In this document: one piece after another, positions 55,372-63,828 of the stretch
How the letters are laid out: each line of letters opens with the position of its first letter
Position numbering within the stretch: the stretch's first letter is position 1
NCBI RefSeq assembly: GCF_003385515.1
Contig: NZ_QNVT01000014.1
Location: 1 to 64,000 of the forward strand
DNA from: Chryseobacterium pennae
Lineage (GTDB): Bacteria > Bacteroidota > Bacteroidia > Flavobacteriales > Weeksellaceae
DNA: 64,000 nt
Direction of reading: 5' to 3'
Program-made: the position numbers and the translations under genes
The notes under the pieces: generated by a model
The model's input: only the letters and a program-made list of their open reading frames with translations
Database searches by the model: none
Told to the model about the DNA's origin: nothing

Positions 55372-55402
55372 CGAATGTAGTGAAAATAATTGAATATAAA
55401 TC
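55372..55402 (-). promoter_or_regulatory. Shared peptide-gene promoter (copy 1)
   Basis: Minus strand: GATTTA (55397-55402), 17 bp, TACATTCG (55372-55379), then 29 nt to ATG 55342. Same layout as the other two peptide promoters. Confidence 0.75.
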
Positions 55403-55573
55403 ACTGTTTATAGATAAAATGATAATTATTTTAATAAAATGCATTTAAATTAGTAATTGAGGCTAAATTGATCTTCTTCAATATGATGAACCTTTCAACA
55501 TATAAAAAAGAACTTTTCAACAAACTCTATCTGTGTTTTAATCAGGAGATTTGCTTTATAAATACGTGAGAAA

Positions 55574-56599
55574 ATGGAAAAAAAAGAAACGGTTCTGGTA
55601 ACTGGTGGTTCAGGATTTATTGCCTGTTATTGTATAATCACTTTGCTTAATAACGGGTATAAAGTGAAAGCTACATTCCGTTCCCTTAAAAAAGCAGAAT
55701 TGGTAAAGGAAATGCTTAAAGAGGGTGGAATCACTTCTTTTGAAGATATATCTTTTACCGAAGCTGATTTACAAAATGAAGCTAGTTGGGATAAAGCTGC
55801 TGAAGGTTGTCAGTATGTTATGCATACAGCATCACCTACTCCCAATACAGATGCAAAAACAGAAGATGATTTTGTTATTCCTGCTAAGAATGGAGTTTTA
55901 TTTGTATTGCGGGCAGCAAAGAAAGCGGGAGTGAAAAGAGTTGTATTGACATCTGCTTTTGGTGCAGTAAGCTACGGAACTCTGAAAGATACACCTTATA
56001 CAGAAGAAGACTGGACAGTTCTTAATGATACAGTCTTTCCTTATCAGCGTTCTAAAACCATTTCTGAGAAAGCAGCCTGGGAATTTATACAAAGTGAAGG
56101 GGAGAGCATGGAATTATCTGTAGTTAATCCAACAACTGTTATGGGGCCTGTTTTATCAACTGACTATGCCCATTCTATCCAGATTATAAGACAAATGATG
56201 AACGGAGAAATGAAAGGTTGTCCTAAACTCATTACAGGATATGTGGATGTCCGGGATGTAGCAAATCTTCATTTTAGAGCCCTAACAATGCCTGAAGCAA
56301 ACGGTCAGCGTTTCATTGCTGTTGCCGGGGAAGCACTGTCGATGTTGGATGTTGCAAAAATCTTAAGAAGAAACCTAGGGGATGTTGCCCATAAAGTTCC
56401 AACAAAGGAGTTGCCAAGCTGGGTAATACGATTGTTGTCAGTTTTCAATCCGAAGATTAAAATGATTGTTCCACATTTAGGTCTGGTAAAAAAAGCAAGT
56501 AATGAAAAAACGAAAGCATTGTTACATTGGAAACCCAGAAGTGCCGAAGAAGCCATTGTGACTGCTGCAGAAAGTTTATTTAAATTTAACCAGATTTAA
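55574..56599 (+). CDS. Extended SDR aldehyde/dihydroflavonol-reductase-like enzyme
   Basis: A 341-aa NAD(P)-dependent reductase. Rossmann start ETVLVTGGSGFIACYCIITL (GGxGFI), HTASPTPN after the fourth strand, catalytic YQRSKTISEKAAWEF (YxxxK, about residue 157) and TTVMGPVLSTDYAHS. Such enzymes reduce aldehydes or ketones; substrate unknown. First gene of a plus-strand block with an NAD(P)-binding protein (1 bp later) and a metallo-beta-lactamase-fold hydrolase. Confidence 0.85.
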   Translation: MEKKETVLVTGGSGFIACYCIITLLNNGYKVKATFRSLKKAELVKEMLKEGGITSFEDISFTEADLQNEASWDKAAEGCQYVMHTASPTPNTDAKTEDDFVIPAKNGVLFVLRAAKKAGVKRVVLTSAFGAVSYGTLKDTPYTEEDWTVLNDTVFPYQRSKTISEKAAWEFIQSEGESMELSVVNPTTVMGPVLSTDYAHSIQIIRQMMNGEMKGCPKLITGYVDVRDVANLHFRALTMPEANGQRFIAVAGEALSMLDVAKILRRNLGDVAHKVPTKELPSWVIRLLSVFNPKIKMIVPHLGLVKKASNEKTKALLHWKPRSAEEAIVTAAESLFKFNQI

Positions 56600-56600
56600 A

Positions 56601-57254
56601 ATGAAAGTAATCATCACAGGAGCAACAGGATTGGTGGGAGAAGGAGTTTTACTGGTGTGTCTTAATAATCCGGAAGTCACGGAAGTATTAACTGTCAGCA
56701 GAAAATCTTCAGAACGTAAGCATAATAAGCTTAAAGAGCTTATTATAAAAGATTTTTCTGAAATTAACAATTACAGTACAGAACTTAAGGAATATGATGC
56801 CTGCTTCTTTTGTGCAGGAGTAAGTTCTGTAGGAGAAACTGAAGAAAGTTTTACCCGGAAGACTTATGATTTTGTGTTACCTTTCGCAGAAATATTATCT
56901 CAAATAAACAAAACTATGACTTTTATTTATGTCTTCGGAAATCGTACAGACAGTACAGAGAAAGGAAAACTAATGTGGGCAAGAGTAAAAGGACGGACAG
57001 AAAATGCCCTGCTGAAACTGCCTTTTAAAGCAGTTTATAACTTTCGCCCCGGATTTATGAAACCGGTAAAAGGACAGAAAAATGTTCGTTTTATTTATCG
57101 TTTTTTTGAGGCCTTGTCTCCCGTATGGTATTTACTATTTCCTGATTGGATCTGTACAATGGAAGAAGTAGGACTGTCAATGATTCATTGTGCTGAAAAT
57201 GGATATAAGAGTGCTGTACTGGAAGTAAAGGATATAAAAGAAGCTGCCCGATGA
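56601..57254 (+). CDS. Atypical SDR, NAD(P)H-binding protein
   Basis: A 217-aa protein. MKVIITGATGLVGEGVLLVC is the cofactor loop; CFFCAGVSSVGETEESF and FIYVFGNRTDSTEKGKLMWA follow, then NFRPGFMKPVKGQKNV. It lacks a clear YxxxK pair, which is normal for the NAD(P)H-binding/epimerase-like subgroup. Its stop overlaps the next gene's start by 4 bp (ATGA), showing tight coupling. Confidence 0.8.
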   Translation: MKVIITGATGLVGEGVLLVCLNNPEVTEVLTVSRKSSERKHNKLKELIIKDFSEINNYSTELKEYDACFFCAGVSSVGETEESFTRKTYDFVLPFAEILSQINKTMTFIYVFGNRTDSTEKGKLMWARVKGRTENALLKLPFKAVYNFRPGFMKPVKGQKNVRFIYRFFEALSPVWYLLFPDWICTMEEVGLSMIHCAENGYKSAVLEVKDIKEAAR

Positions 57255-58381
57255 AAAAATTTTTAACAATAATCAAAACTGTAGGCGCTGTTTTACTGTG
57301 CCTCATTTTAATCGTGACGGTTACCGTTTATTTTTATATGAAACAGCCTCAGTTCGGAGCACTTCCTGAAGGTGAAAGACTGGCATCCATAAAAGAATCA
57401 GTTCACTACAAAAACGGAAAATTCAGGAATCTTGAAGAAAAGCCTGTTATTACTCCGGGATACAGTTTTATAGAAGAAATTTGGAAATCCCTGGTTGAAA
57501 CTTATCCGAATACCGAACCTGAAGGTGTTTTACCCTCCGTGAAAACAAATTTAAAGGCTATTCCCTCTCATGAGAATATATTGGTTTGGTTTGGGCATTC
57601 ATCTTTCTTTTTACAGGTAGATGGGATTAAAATTTTGGTGGATCCTGTTTTCAGTGGTAAAGCATCTCCTTTGCCATGGGGGGTAAAAGCTTATAAAGGA
57701 AGTGATGTATATACCGTAGCCGATATGCCTGAAATTGATTATATGCTACTTTCCCATGATCACTATGATCATCTGGATTATGAGACTGTAAAAGCACTAC
57801 AATCTAAAGTGAAATTTGTGGTTTGTGGTTTGGGAGCAGGAGCACATTATGAAAAATGGGGGTATAAACCTAAGCAAATTATCGAAAAAGATTGGGGAGA
57901 TAAGCTGGAAGTAAAACAGGGCTTTGCAATATATACAGAGAATACTCATCATGCAGGAGGTAGGGGATTTAAAGATTCACAGGCATTGTGGCTGTCTTTT
58001 TTCATTCAGTCTTCAGCGATGAATATTTATTATAGCGGGGATGGCGGATATAGTGACCGTTTTAAGAAAATAGCTGCAGATCATCCTGCTGTAGACTGGG
58101 CAATCATGGAGTGTGGACAGTATAACAAAGCCTGGCAATCCGTCCATGAACTGCCTGAAGAAGTGGCATTGGCAACTGCTGAATTAAAAGCGAAAAACCT
58201 ATTGCCCGTTCATCACTCTAAGTTTACCCTTGCAAGGCATCCGTGGAATGAACCTCTTAACCGAATTTATGCCTTGTCCCAATCAAAAAACTACAGTCTG
58301 GCTACCCCAATAATAGGTGAGGTGGTGAGATTGGATGATGGAGCTCAAACTTTTAAACAATGGTGGAAAAACGTAAAATAA
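57251..58381 (+). CDS. Membrane-anchored metallo-beta-lactamase-fold hydrolase (NAPE-PLD/UlaG-like)
   Basis: A 376-aa protein with an N-terminal anchor (TVGAVLLCLILIVTVTVYFY). The MBL fold is clear: FGHSSFFLQVDGIKILVDPV, metal motif LLSHDHYDHLD (HxHxDH form), IYTENTHHAGG and YYSGDGGYSDRF, last His in LLPVHHSKFTLARHPW. NAPE-PLD-like bacterial enzymes act on phospholipids or related substrates. Overlaps the SDR upstream; the AraC gene follows 6 bp later. Confidence 0.87.
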   Translation: MKKFLTIIKTVGAVLLCLILIVTVTVYFYMKQPQFGALPEGERLASIKESVHYKNGKFRNLEEKPVITPGYSFIEEIWKSLVETYPNTEPEGVLPSVKTNLKAIPSHENILVWFGHSSFFLQVDGIKILVDPVFSGKASPLPWGVKAYKGSDVYTVADMPEIDYMLLSHDHYDHLDYETVKALQSKVKFVVCGLGAGAHYEKWGYKPKQIIEKDWGDKLEVKQGFAIYTENTHHAGGRGFKDSQALWLSFFIQSSAMNIYYSGDGGYSDRFKKIAADHPAVDWAIMECGQYNKAWQSVHELPEEVALATAELKAKNLLPVHHSKFTLARHPWNEPLNRIYALSQSKNYSLATPIIGEVVRLDDGAQTFKQWWKNVK

Positions 58382-58387
58382 TGCAAA

Positions 58388-59167
58388 ATGAAGATTACTG
58401 AAATAAAATCCTGCTTTGTGGGACCTCTTATTTCTCCTGAGCAGTTTATATCAGAACATTTCTTCCTTTTTCTGGCAAAGGGAACAATGAATGGTTATGA
58501 TGGAAATAAACACTACACCCTTAAGCCTGGGAATAGCTGTGTCGTAAGGAAAAATAGACTGGCACGTTATAATAAACAGAAAGACAATGATGAATTTGAA
58601 AAGGTGGTTTTTATCTTTGACGAATTGTTTTTGAAAGAATTTCTGAAAAAGCATACCCTGTCTTTTCAGAAATTTAATTCAAAAGATGCATTTATTTCCA
58701 TAAAAAAAGACAAACTAATAGATCATTTTTTAATTTCATTAGAACCTTATTATACAGATTCAGGGAATATCAGCAGTGCTTTTTCTGATGTAAAAAGAGA
58801 AGAACTTTTACTCATTCTCCTGCAAATACATCCTGAATTAGCAGATGTCCTTTTTGATTTTGGAATTCCGGGGCGTTTGGATCTTGAGCAGTTTATGCAA
58901 AAAAACTATAAATTCAATGTGAATGTAGAGAGATTGGCTTTTCTTACAGGACGAAGTTTATCAGCATTTAAAAGAGATTTTAAAAAGATCTTTAATGAAA
59001 CACCCAATCGCTGGTTAGTAAAAAGACGATTACAGGAAGCTCGTTTTCTTATTGAAGAGAAAAAACTAAGACCAGGCGATATTTATCTAGATCTCGGTTT
59101 TGAAGATTTTTCACACTTTTCTTTTGCTTTCAAAAAAGAGTTCGGAATATCAGCCAAGAATCTTTAA
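58388..59167 (+). CDS. AraC family transcriptional regulator
   Basis: A 259-aa protein. N-terminal cupin-like region (YTLKPGNSCVVRKNRLARYN, about residues 40-60), C-terminal AraC HTH pair (VERLAFLTGRSLSAFKRDFK, then PNRWLVKRRLQEARFLI and DIYLDLGFEDFSHFSFAFKK). It closes the block of the SDR, NAD(P)-binding and MBL genes and is probably their regulator. Confidence 0.87.
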   Translation: MKITEIKSCFVGPLISPEQFISEHFFLFLAKGTMNGYDGNKHYTLKPGNSCVVRKNRLARYNKQKDNDEFEKVVFIFDELFLKEFLKKHTLSFQKFNSKDAFISIKKDKLIDHFLISLEPYYTDSGNISSAFSDVKREELLLILLQIHPELADVLFDFGIPGRLDLEQFMQKNYKFNVNVERLAFLTGRSLSAFKRDFKKIFNETPNRWLVKRRLQEARFLIEEKKLRPGDIYLDLGFEDFSHFSFAFKKEFGISAKNL

Positions 59168-59230
59168 CAGGAATAAGCAGATTCTTAATATTGAAAAAAA
59201 GACTGATAAAAAAGAGACCTCATAACTTTG

Positions 59231-59238
59231 TATATTTG
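59231..59238 (+). promoter_or_regulatory. -7 promoter box TATATTTG
   Basis: Exact TAnnTTTG, 20 nt before the AraC ATG at 59259, so this gene starts its own transcript. Confidence 0.6.
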
Positions 59239-59258
59239 AATTTTACAAGTTATCTGTT

Positions 59259-60197
59259 ATGGAAAAATTAGCCCATGCTTCACTAGAAGATTTTTACAGG
59301 GAAATGACTGCCAAGCTGGGGAAAAGCTTGGAAGATATTTTTCCCAAAGGCCTCCACAAAGATATTGGTCACTTTAATGTATTCGACATTGCTCAAACCC
59401 TTGAAAGAGTACGGAATACTTCAGAAATGCCCTATAACAGACGGAAATATTACAAAATAAGTTTGATCAGAGGGAAAAACAGAGCCGAGTATGCCGATAA
59501 GACCGTTTCCATAGAAAGAAATGCATTGCTGTTTGCCACTCCTAAGGTTCCTTACCATTGGATTCCGGAGAATGCTCAGCAATCAGGAAGTTTTTGTGTA
59601 TTTACGGAAGACTTTTTTATGAAAGAAGCCTCTTACAATACCTTGGAAAATCTGCCTATTTTTCAGCCTGGGGCGGTTCCTATATTTGAAATTGATGATG
59701 ACTGGGCAGATGAAATAGAACTTCTCTTTAAAAAAATAAAAAAAGAAATAGATTCGGATTATATATTTAAATATGATCTGATCAGAAATTACGTCTGGGA
59801 GCTTATTCATTATGGACAAAAACTGCAGCCTGCTACAAAAATTTCAGTTTCAAAAGATGCGTCCATAAGAGTAGTATCTCTATTTATAGAATTGTTGGAA
59901 AGGCAGTTTCCCATTGAATCAAGGGAACAACGGTTACAACTGAGAGCTGCCAATGACTACGCTGAAAGATTATCAGTGCATGTTAATTATCTCAATAAAA
60001 GATTAAAAGAAAGCACCGGCAAAACCACTACTGAATTTATTGGTGACCGAATTATCCAGGAAGCGAAGATCCTTTTGAGACAAACCCAATGGAATATATC
60101 TGAAATCTCTTATACTCTCGGCTTTGAAGAAATAGCCCACTTTTCAAACTTTTTCAAGAGAAAAACATCGTTTACTCCTTTAGAATTCCGTGCATGA
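59259..60197 (+). CDS. AraC family transcriptional regulator (paralog of 18368)
   Basis: A 312-aa protein. Sensor part with MPYNRRKYYKISLIRGKNRA and ALLFATPKVPYHWI, matching the paralog's SPYNRRDYYKICFIIGKG and ALFFPSPNIPYTWE. The AraC HTH ends WNISEISYTLGFEEIAHFSN, then FFKRKTSFTPLEF. Both paralogs stand next to a likely target; here it is the SDR gene 87 bp downstream. Confidence 0.88.
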   Translation: MEKLAHASLEDFYREMTAKLGKSLEDIFPKGLHKDIGHFNVFDIAQTLERVRNTSEMPYNRRKYYKISLIRGKNRAEYADKTVSIERNALLFATPKVPYHWIPENAQQSGSFCVFTEDFFMKEASYNTLENLPIFQPGAVPIFEIDDDWADEIELLFKKIKKEIDSDYIFKYDLIRNYVWELIHYGQKLQPATKISVSKDASIRVVSLFIELLERQFPIESREQRLQLRAANDYAERLSVHVNYLNKRLKESTGKTTTEFIGDRIIQEAKILLRQTQWNISEISYTLGFEEIAHFSNFFKRKTSFTPLEFRA

Positions 60198-60284
60198 TTT
60201 GAATTTTGCAAATTTCGGATTGATTCGGGTAAATGCTTTTTGCTGTAAATATTCCAACTTTGTATCACTAAAACAACCCAAAAT

Positions 60285-61049
60285 ATGGAAACAAAGACAA
60301 AAATAGCATTGGTAACCGGAGGAAACAGAGGTTTAGGTAAAAACTCGGCACTTAAGATTGCGCAAAAAGGACTTGATGTGATCATTACATATAGAAACAA
60401 TGAGGAAGAAGCAGAAGCTGTTGTAGATGAAATAAAAGCTATAGGAAGGAATGCAGCAGCATTTCAGTTAGATACAAAAGACCGTAAAAGCTTTGATAAT
60501 TTTATTAAAAATGTTACCCGTCACCTAGAAGAAACTACCGGTAATTCTCATATTGATTACCTGGTTAATAATGCTGGAACAGCTTTATATTCACCTATTA
60601 CAGAAGTTACGGAAGACCAGATGGATGATATGGTAGACATTCATTTCAAAGGAGTGTTCTTCTTAACTCAGAAACTACTGCCTTTCATCAATGATGGTGG
60701 AGGAATTATTAATATTTCTTCAGGGCTGGCAAGGTTTGCAACACCAGGCTCTTCTGTCTATGGTTCTATAAAAGCAGGAGTGGAAATGCTTACAAAATAT
60801 ATGGCCAAAGAATTGGGTCCCAGAAAAATAAAAGCAAATGTAATAGCTCCCGGAGCTATTGAAACGGATTTCGGTGGCGGAAGAGTAAGAGATAATAAAG
60901 AAATCAATGATATGGTATCCGGTTCTACAGCTTTGGGTAGAGTAGGCCTTCCAGATGATATCGGTGGGGTAGTGGCTTTTCTATGTACAGATGACGCTGG
61001 CTGGATTAACGGGCAAAGAATTGAAGTTTCAGGAGGAATGTTTCTTTAA
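60285..61049 (+). CDS. Classical SDR oxidoreductase
   Basis: A 254-aa enzyme. KIALVTGGNRGLGKNSALKI (TGxxxGxG), NNAGTALYS (NNAG motif), catalytic Ser in NISSGLARF, catalytic pair in SSVYGSIKAGVEMLTKYMAK (YxxxK), and the C-terminal GWINGQRIEVSGG. NAD(P)-dependent oxidation or reduction of a small alcohol/ketone; substrate unknown. Likely controlled by the AraC gene just upstream. Confidence 0.92.
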   Translation: METKTKIALVTGGNRGLGKNSALKIAQKGLDVIITYRNNEEEAEAVVDEIKAIGRNAAAFQLDTKDRKSFDNFIKNVTRHLEETTGNSHIDYLVNNAGTALYSPITEVTEDQMDDMVDIHFKGVFFLTQKLLPFINDGGGIINISSGLARFATPGSSVYGSIKAGVEMLTKYMAKELGPRKIKANVIAPGAIETDFGGGRVRDNKEINDMVSGSTALGRVGLPDDIGGVVAFLCTDDAGWINGQRIEVSGGMFL

Positions 61050-61055
61050 TAACAA

Positions 61056-61088
61056 TAAGAACCGGTAAAGTATGCCGGTTCTTATTTT
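61056..61088. terminator. Bidirectional terminator
   Basis: AAGAACCGG/CCGGTTCTT stem, TATTTT tail; between the SDR (+) and a peptide gene (-), overlapping the stop codon of the latter. Confidence 0.75.
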
Positions 61089-61278
61089 ATATAATTATTA
61101 AGTAATCGTCAATCGGATCAACAGGAACGGGTGGCTGACATTCTTTTTCCCTGCATCCCGGGCCATAATAATAACATCGGTCCCCATAGATTTTACATCT
61201 TACATCTCCTCCTCCTGTAATCATTTCCAACTCTTTCTTGGCTAGTTTTTTTCCTCTGTTTAAATTTTGTTTGTTCAT
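61087..61278 (-). CDS. Double-glycine-leader Cys-rich peptide
   Basis: A 63-aa peptide. Leader MNKQNLNRGKKLAKKELEMI then TGG; core GDVRCKIYGDRCYYYGPGCR then EKECQPPVPVDPIDD, with C-x6-C-x6-C-x4-C. The only singleton, with its own copy of the shared promoter 29-30 nt upstream. The tyrosine- and glycine-rich loop between Cys 2 and Cys 3 differs from its relatives. Confidence 0.85.
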   Translation of the reverse strand: MNKQNLNRGKKLAKKELEMITGGGDVRCKIYGDRCYYYGPGCREKECQPPVPVDPIDDYLIII

Positions 61279-61306
61279 GGTTTGATATTTAGTAAGTTAT
61301 GTATAA

Positions 61307-61336
61307 CGAATATACGGAAAATACCAATTGTAAATC
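61307..61336 (-). promoter_or_regulatory. Shared peptide-gene promoter (copy 2)
   Basis: GATTTA (61331-61336), 16 bp, TATATTCG (61307-61314), then 28 nt to ATG 61278, all on the minus strand. Confidence 0.75.
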
Positions 61337-61423
61337 CCGTATGAGAGAAAAATAAGTTTTGTGATTGTATCAAATTAATAGGGGTGTTGTTGTATTGCCT
61401 GTAAATAGTAACATACAAAAACA

Positions 61424-61456
61424 AAAGTCTATCCCTATTGGAGATAGACTTTTTTA
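61424..61456. terminator. Terminator of the second peptide cluster
   Basis: AAGTCTATC/GATAGACTT stem with T-runs on both sides, 20 bp after the last gene of the minus-strand unit. Confidence 0.8.
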
Positions 61457-61476
61457 TGATGTAGAGTTTTGTTGAA

Positions 61477-61632
61477 CTATAAAGGAGCTTTACATTCCGG
61501 TTCACCACAGAATTTCCCATATTCTTTACATTCTGTAAAGCCTTCCGGTCTGCAGATTTTCAGCCCGCCTTTGATGGTGATCAGTTGTTTCTTGTTCAAT
61601 TTTCTTCCGTTAAGTTCGATATTGTTTTTCAT
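61477..61632 (-). CDS. Double-glycine-leader Cys-rich peptide
   Basis: A 51-aa peptide, too short for routine calling. Leader MKNNIELNGRKLNKKQLITI then KGG; core LKICRPEGFTECKEYGKFCG then EPECKAPL, C-x7-C-x6-C-x4-C. Third gene of the unit starting at 62057. Confidence 0.8.
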   Translation of the reverse strand: MKNNIELNGRKLNKKQLITIKGGLKICRPEGFTECKEYGKFCGEPECKAPL

Positions 61633-61660
61633 AGTTTAGATTGTGTTAAATTGGCTGCTA

Positions 61661-61849
61661 TTAAGGTCTGCATATTTTTTGTCCGCAATGAGGAGAAATC
61701 ATAGCACAGCCATTTTCATCAACATTAGAATTGCATGGCTCCATATGAGGCAGACAGACTTTCTGAGCAGGCATACAGTCCAGCATACCTCCAGCAATAG
61801 TCTTTAATTCTTTTTTACTAAGTCTCTTCAGTAGAATATCTGTTTTCAT
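61661..61849 (-). CDS. Double-glycine-leader Cys-rich peptide, six-Cys form
   Basis: A 62-aa peptide. Leader MKTDILLKRLSKKELKTIAG then G; core MLDCMPAQKVCLPHMEPCNS then NVDENGCAMISPHCGQKICR, six Cys as C-x6-C-x6-C-x8-C-x6-C-x4-C. Paralog of the peptide at 55136 (shared ISPxCGQKxCRP end). Second gene of its unit. Confidence 0.85.
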   Translation of the reverse strand: MKTDILLKRLSKKELKTIAGGMLDCMPAQKVCLPHMEPCNSNVDENGCAMISPHCGQKICRP

Positions 61850-61886
61850 AATCGTGATATTTGAGATGTTACTTATTGTTCAGGAA

Positions 61887-62057
61887 TTAATCCCAAGGCT
61901 GTTGTGGCTGTCCCGGCTTACATTGATCTTCTGCACACTTAGGATGATACTGTCTGCATCTTAATGAAGCATCAAGACACATTAAAAGTCCTCCATTGAT
62001 CGTGCGCAGCTCTTTTTTATTTAAATGCTTTGCTTTTGCTAATGTTTTGTTTTTCAT
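61887..62057 (-). CDS. Double-glycine-leader Cys-rich peptide
   Basis: A 56-aa peptide. Leader MKNKTLAKAKHLNKKELRTI then NGG; core LLMCLDASLRCRQYHPKCAE then DQCKPGQPQQPWD, C-x6-C-x6-C-x4-C. First gene of the second cluster, 30 nt after the shared promoter box. Confidence 0.8.
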   Translation of the reverse strand: MKNKTLAKAKHLNKKELRTINGGLLMCLDASLRCRQYHPKCAEDQCKPGQPQQPWD

Positions 62058-62086
62058 GATTCTGATTTTTAATAAGTTAGTTATTA

Positions 62087-62116
62087 CGAATATATGAAAA
62101 GTTTTAACATTAAATC
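62087..62116 (-). promoter_or_regulatory. Shared peptide-gene promoter (copy 3)
   Basis: GATTTA (62111-62116), 16 bp, TATATTCG (62087-62094), then 29 nt to ATG 62057, minus strand. Confidence 0.75.
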
Positions 62117-62221
62117 ACCTTTTGAAGAAAAAATATAAATATCGTAATTTATTACTTACTTCTGATAATGAATAAGTTCCTTGATGCCGGGCTTACAATA
62201 CTTCCGGTGAACCTTACATCA

Positions 62222-63370
62222 TTATAGTTTTGAAAGATTTTCTAAAGCTCTTTCCAGCGTTTCCTGTTTCTTGGCAAAACATAGCCGGATTACATTTTCA
62301 TTCAGCTTATTTTTATAAAAAGAAGAAAATGGAACAGTGGCTACTTTATGATTAATTGTCAGTTCGCTGGCAAAATCAAAATCATTTTTATCCGAAATTT
62401 TAGAATATTTTACAGCCTGGAAGTAAGTTCCTTCACAATCCAAAAGTTCAAAAGAAGTCCCGGAAAGCCCTTTTCTCAGAAAATCTCTTTTCTCCTGAAA
62501 GAACTGATTAAGATGGATATAATGCTCGTCATTTTTCATATACTCTGCCAAAGCAAGCTGAATAGGGGTGTTTACACAGAAAACATTGAACTGGTGTACC
62601 TTTCTGAATTCATCGGTTAAAGCTTTTGGAGCTGCACAGTATCCTACCTTCCATCCCGTAACGTGAAAAAGTTTTCCGAATGAAGCCACAAGAAGACTTC
62701 TTTCTTTTAATTCAGGATATTTACAGATACTTAAATGCTGTTTTCCATCAAAAACAATATTCTCATATACTTCATCGCTCAAAATAAGAATAGAAGTTCC
62801 CTTTACCAATTGAATTAGTGCTTTAATATCCTCTTCTTGTAAGATTTTTCCGGAAGGATTGTTAGGATTATTCAGGATGATCATTTTAGTTTTGTCGCTG
62901 ATCAGGTTTTTTACAGCAATCCAGTCGATTTTATAATCCGGAGCTTTCATTTCGAATCTTTTTACAATGCCTCCGAAAAGCTCAACGGTAGGTTCGTAAC
63001 AATCATAAGCCGGTTCAAAAATAATCACTTCATCATCTTTCTTAATAAAAGTAGCAATAGCGGTAAATATAGCTTGAGTTCCCCCTGCAGTAACGGTAAT
63101 TTCCGAATCCGGATGATAAGCAGCCTGATGGCTGTTCTCTATTTTCCTTGCTATCTCTTCCTTTAAAGCAATCATTCCTCCCAATGGTGCATACTGATTG
63201 AAGCCTTTTTTAATAAAGTGATCTACATTGTTCAGCAATTCAGGATCCGGCATGAAATCAGGAAACCCCTGAGAAAGATTAATCGCTTCATTTTCATTGG
63301 CCAGCTGTGTCATCTGACTGAAAATGGTGGTTCCTACATTGGAAAGCTTAGATAAAGGAAGGTGTATCAT
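62222..63370 (-). CDS. PLP-dependent aminotransferase, methionine aminotransferase (YbdL) type
   Basis: A 382-aa class I/II aminotransferase. INLSQGFPDFMPDPELL at the start, TAGGTQAIFTAIATF (PLP phosphate region), NNPNNPSGKILQEED, LSDEVYENIVFDG, and VASFGKLFHVTGWKVGYCAA with the Schiff-base Lys (SFGK, about residue 231). The LSQGFPDF and HVTGWK patterns fit the kynurenine/methionine aminotransferase group that recycles the keto acid of methionine. Single gene. Confidence 0.9.
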   Translation of the reverse strand: MIHLPLSKLSNVGTTIFSQMTQLANENEAINLSQGFPDFMPDPELLNNVDHFIKKGFNQYAPLGGMIALKEEIARKIENSHQAAYHPDSEITVTAGGTQAIFTAIATFIKKDDEVIIFEPAYDCYEPTVELFGGIVKRFEMKAPDYKIDWIAVKNLISDKTKMIILNNPNNPSGKILQEEDIKALIQLVKGTSILILSDEVYENIVFDGKQHLSICKYPELKERSLLVASFGKLFHVTGWKVGYCAAPKALTDEFRKVHQFNVFCVNTPIQLALAEYMKNDEHYIHLNQFFQEKRDFLRKGLSGTSFELLDCEGTYFQAVKYSKISDKNDFDFASELTINHKVATVPFSSFYKNKLNENVIRLCFAKKQETLERALENLSKL

Positions 63371-63828
63371 AAAAAACAGATTTTGTTGATACCGAATTTA
63401 ATGAATTATTTAAATAAGTCATTAAAATAGTTTTAGGTTGGGAAACTCAATGGTGCAAAGAATTTATAAGAGGAACTGTTTTTAAGGTACAAGAGAATCA
63501 AAGATTCTCAGGTATACACTTTACTTTTGCCACGAATGTGCTAATGAACTGATTAGTGTATTCGTAGCTATTAAAAAATATTAATCTTTAAGATTCTGGT
63601 GTAACCTGTATAAAATCTATCCGTAATCAATTTTATCGGAGATAAAATCCTTGCGTCTTACAACCGCATGAATCCAAAAAATTGCGTCATCGCATTTTTC
63701 AACAAATTCTCTTAGAATTTTCAGCAGTAAAAAATAACTTTAAACAATTGTTTAAAAAATATAACTTTTTACTTTTAGATATGTTCGATGATGTTTACAT
63801 TTGTTATGCTAAAAATAATTTTAAACCA
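63371..63828. other. Intergenic, 0.46 kb
   Basis: Divergent spacer. A possible small-leader ATG lies at 63781 in frame with the next gene, but the conserved part begins later. No hairpin or repeat seen. Confidence 0.4.
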
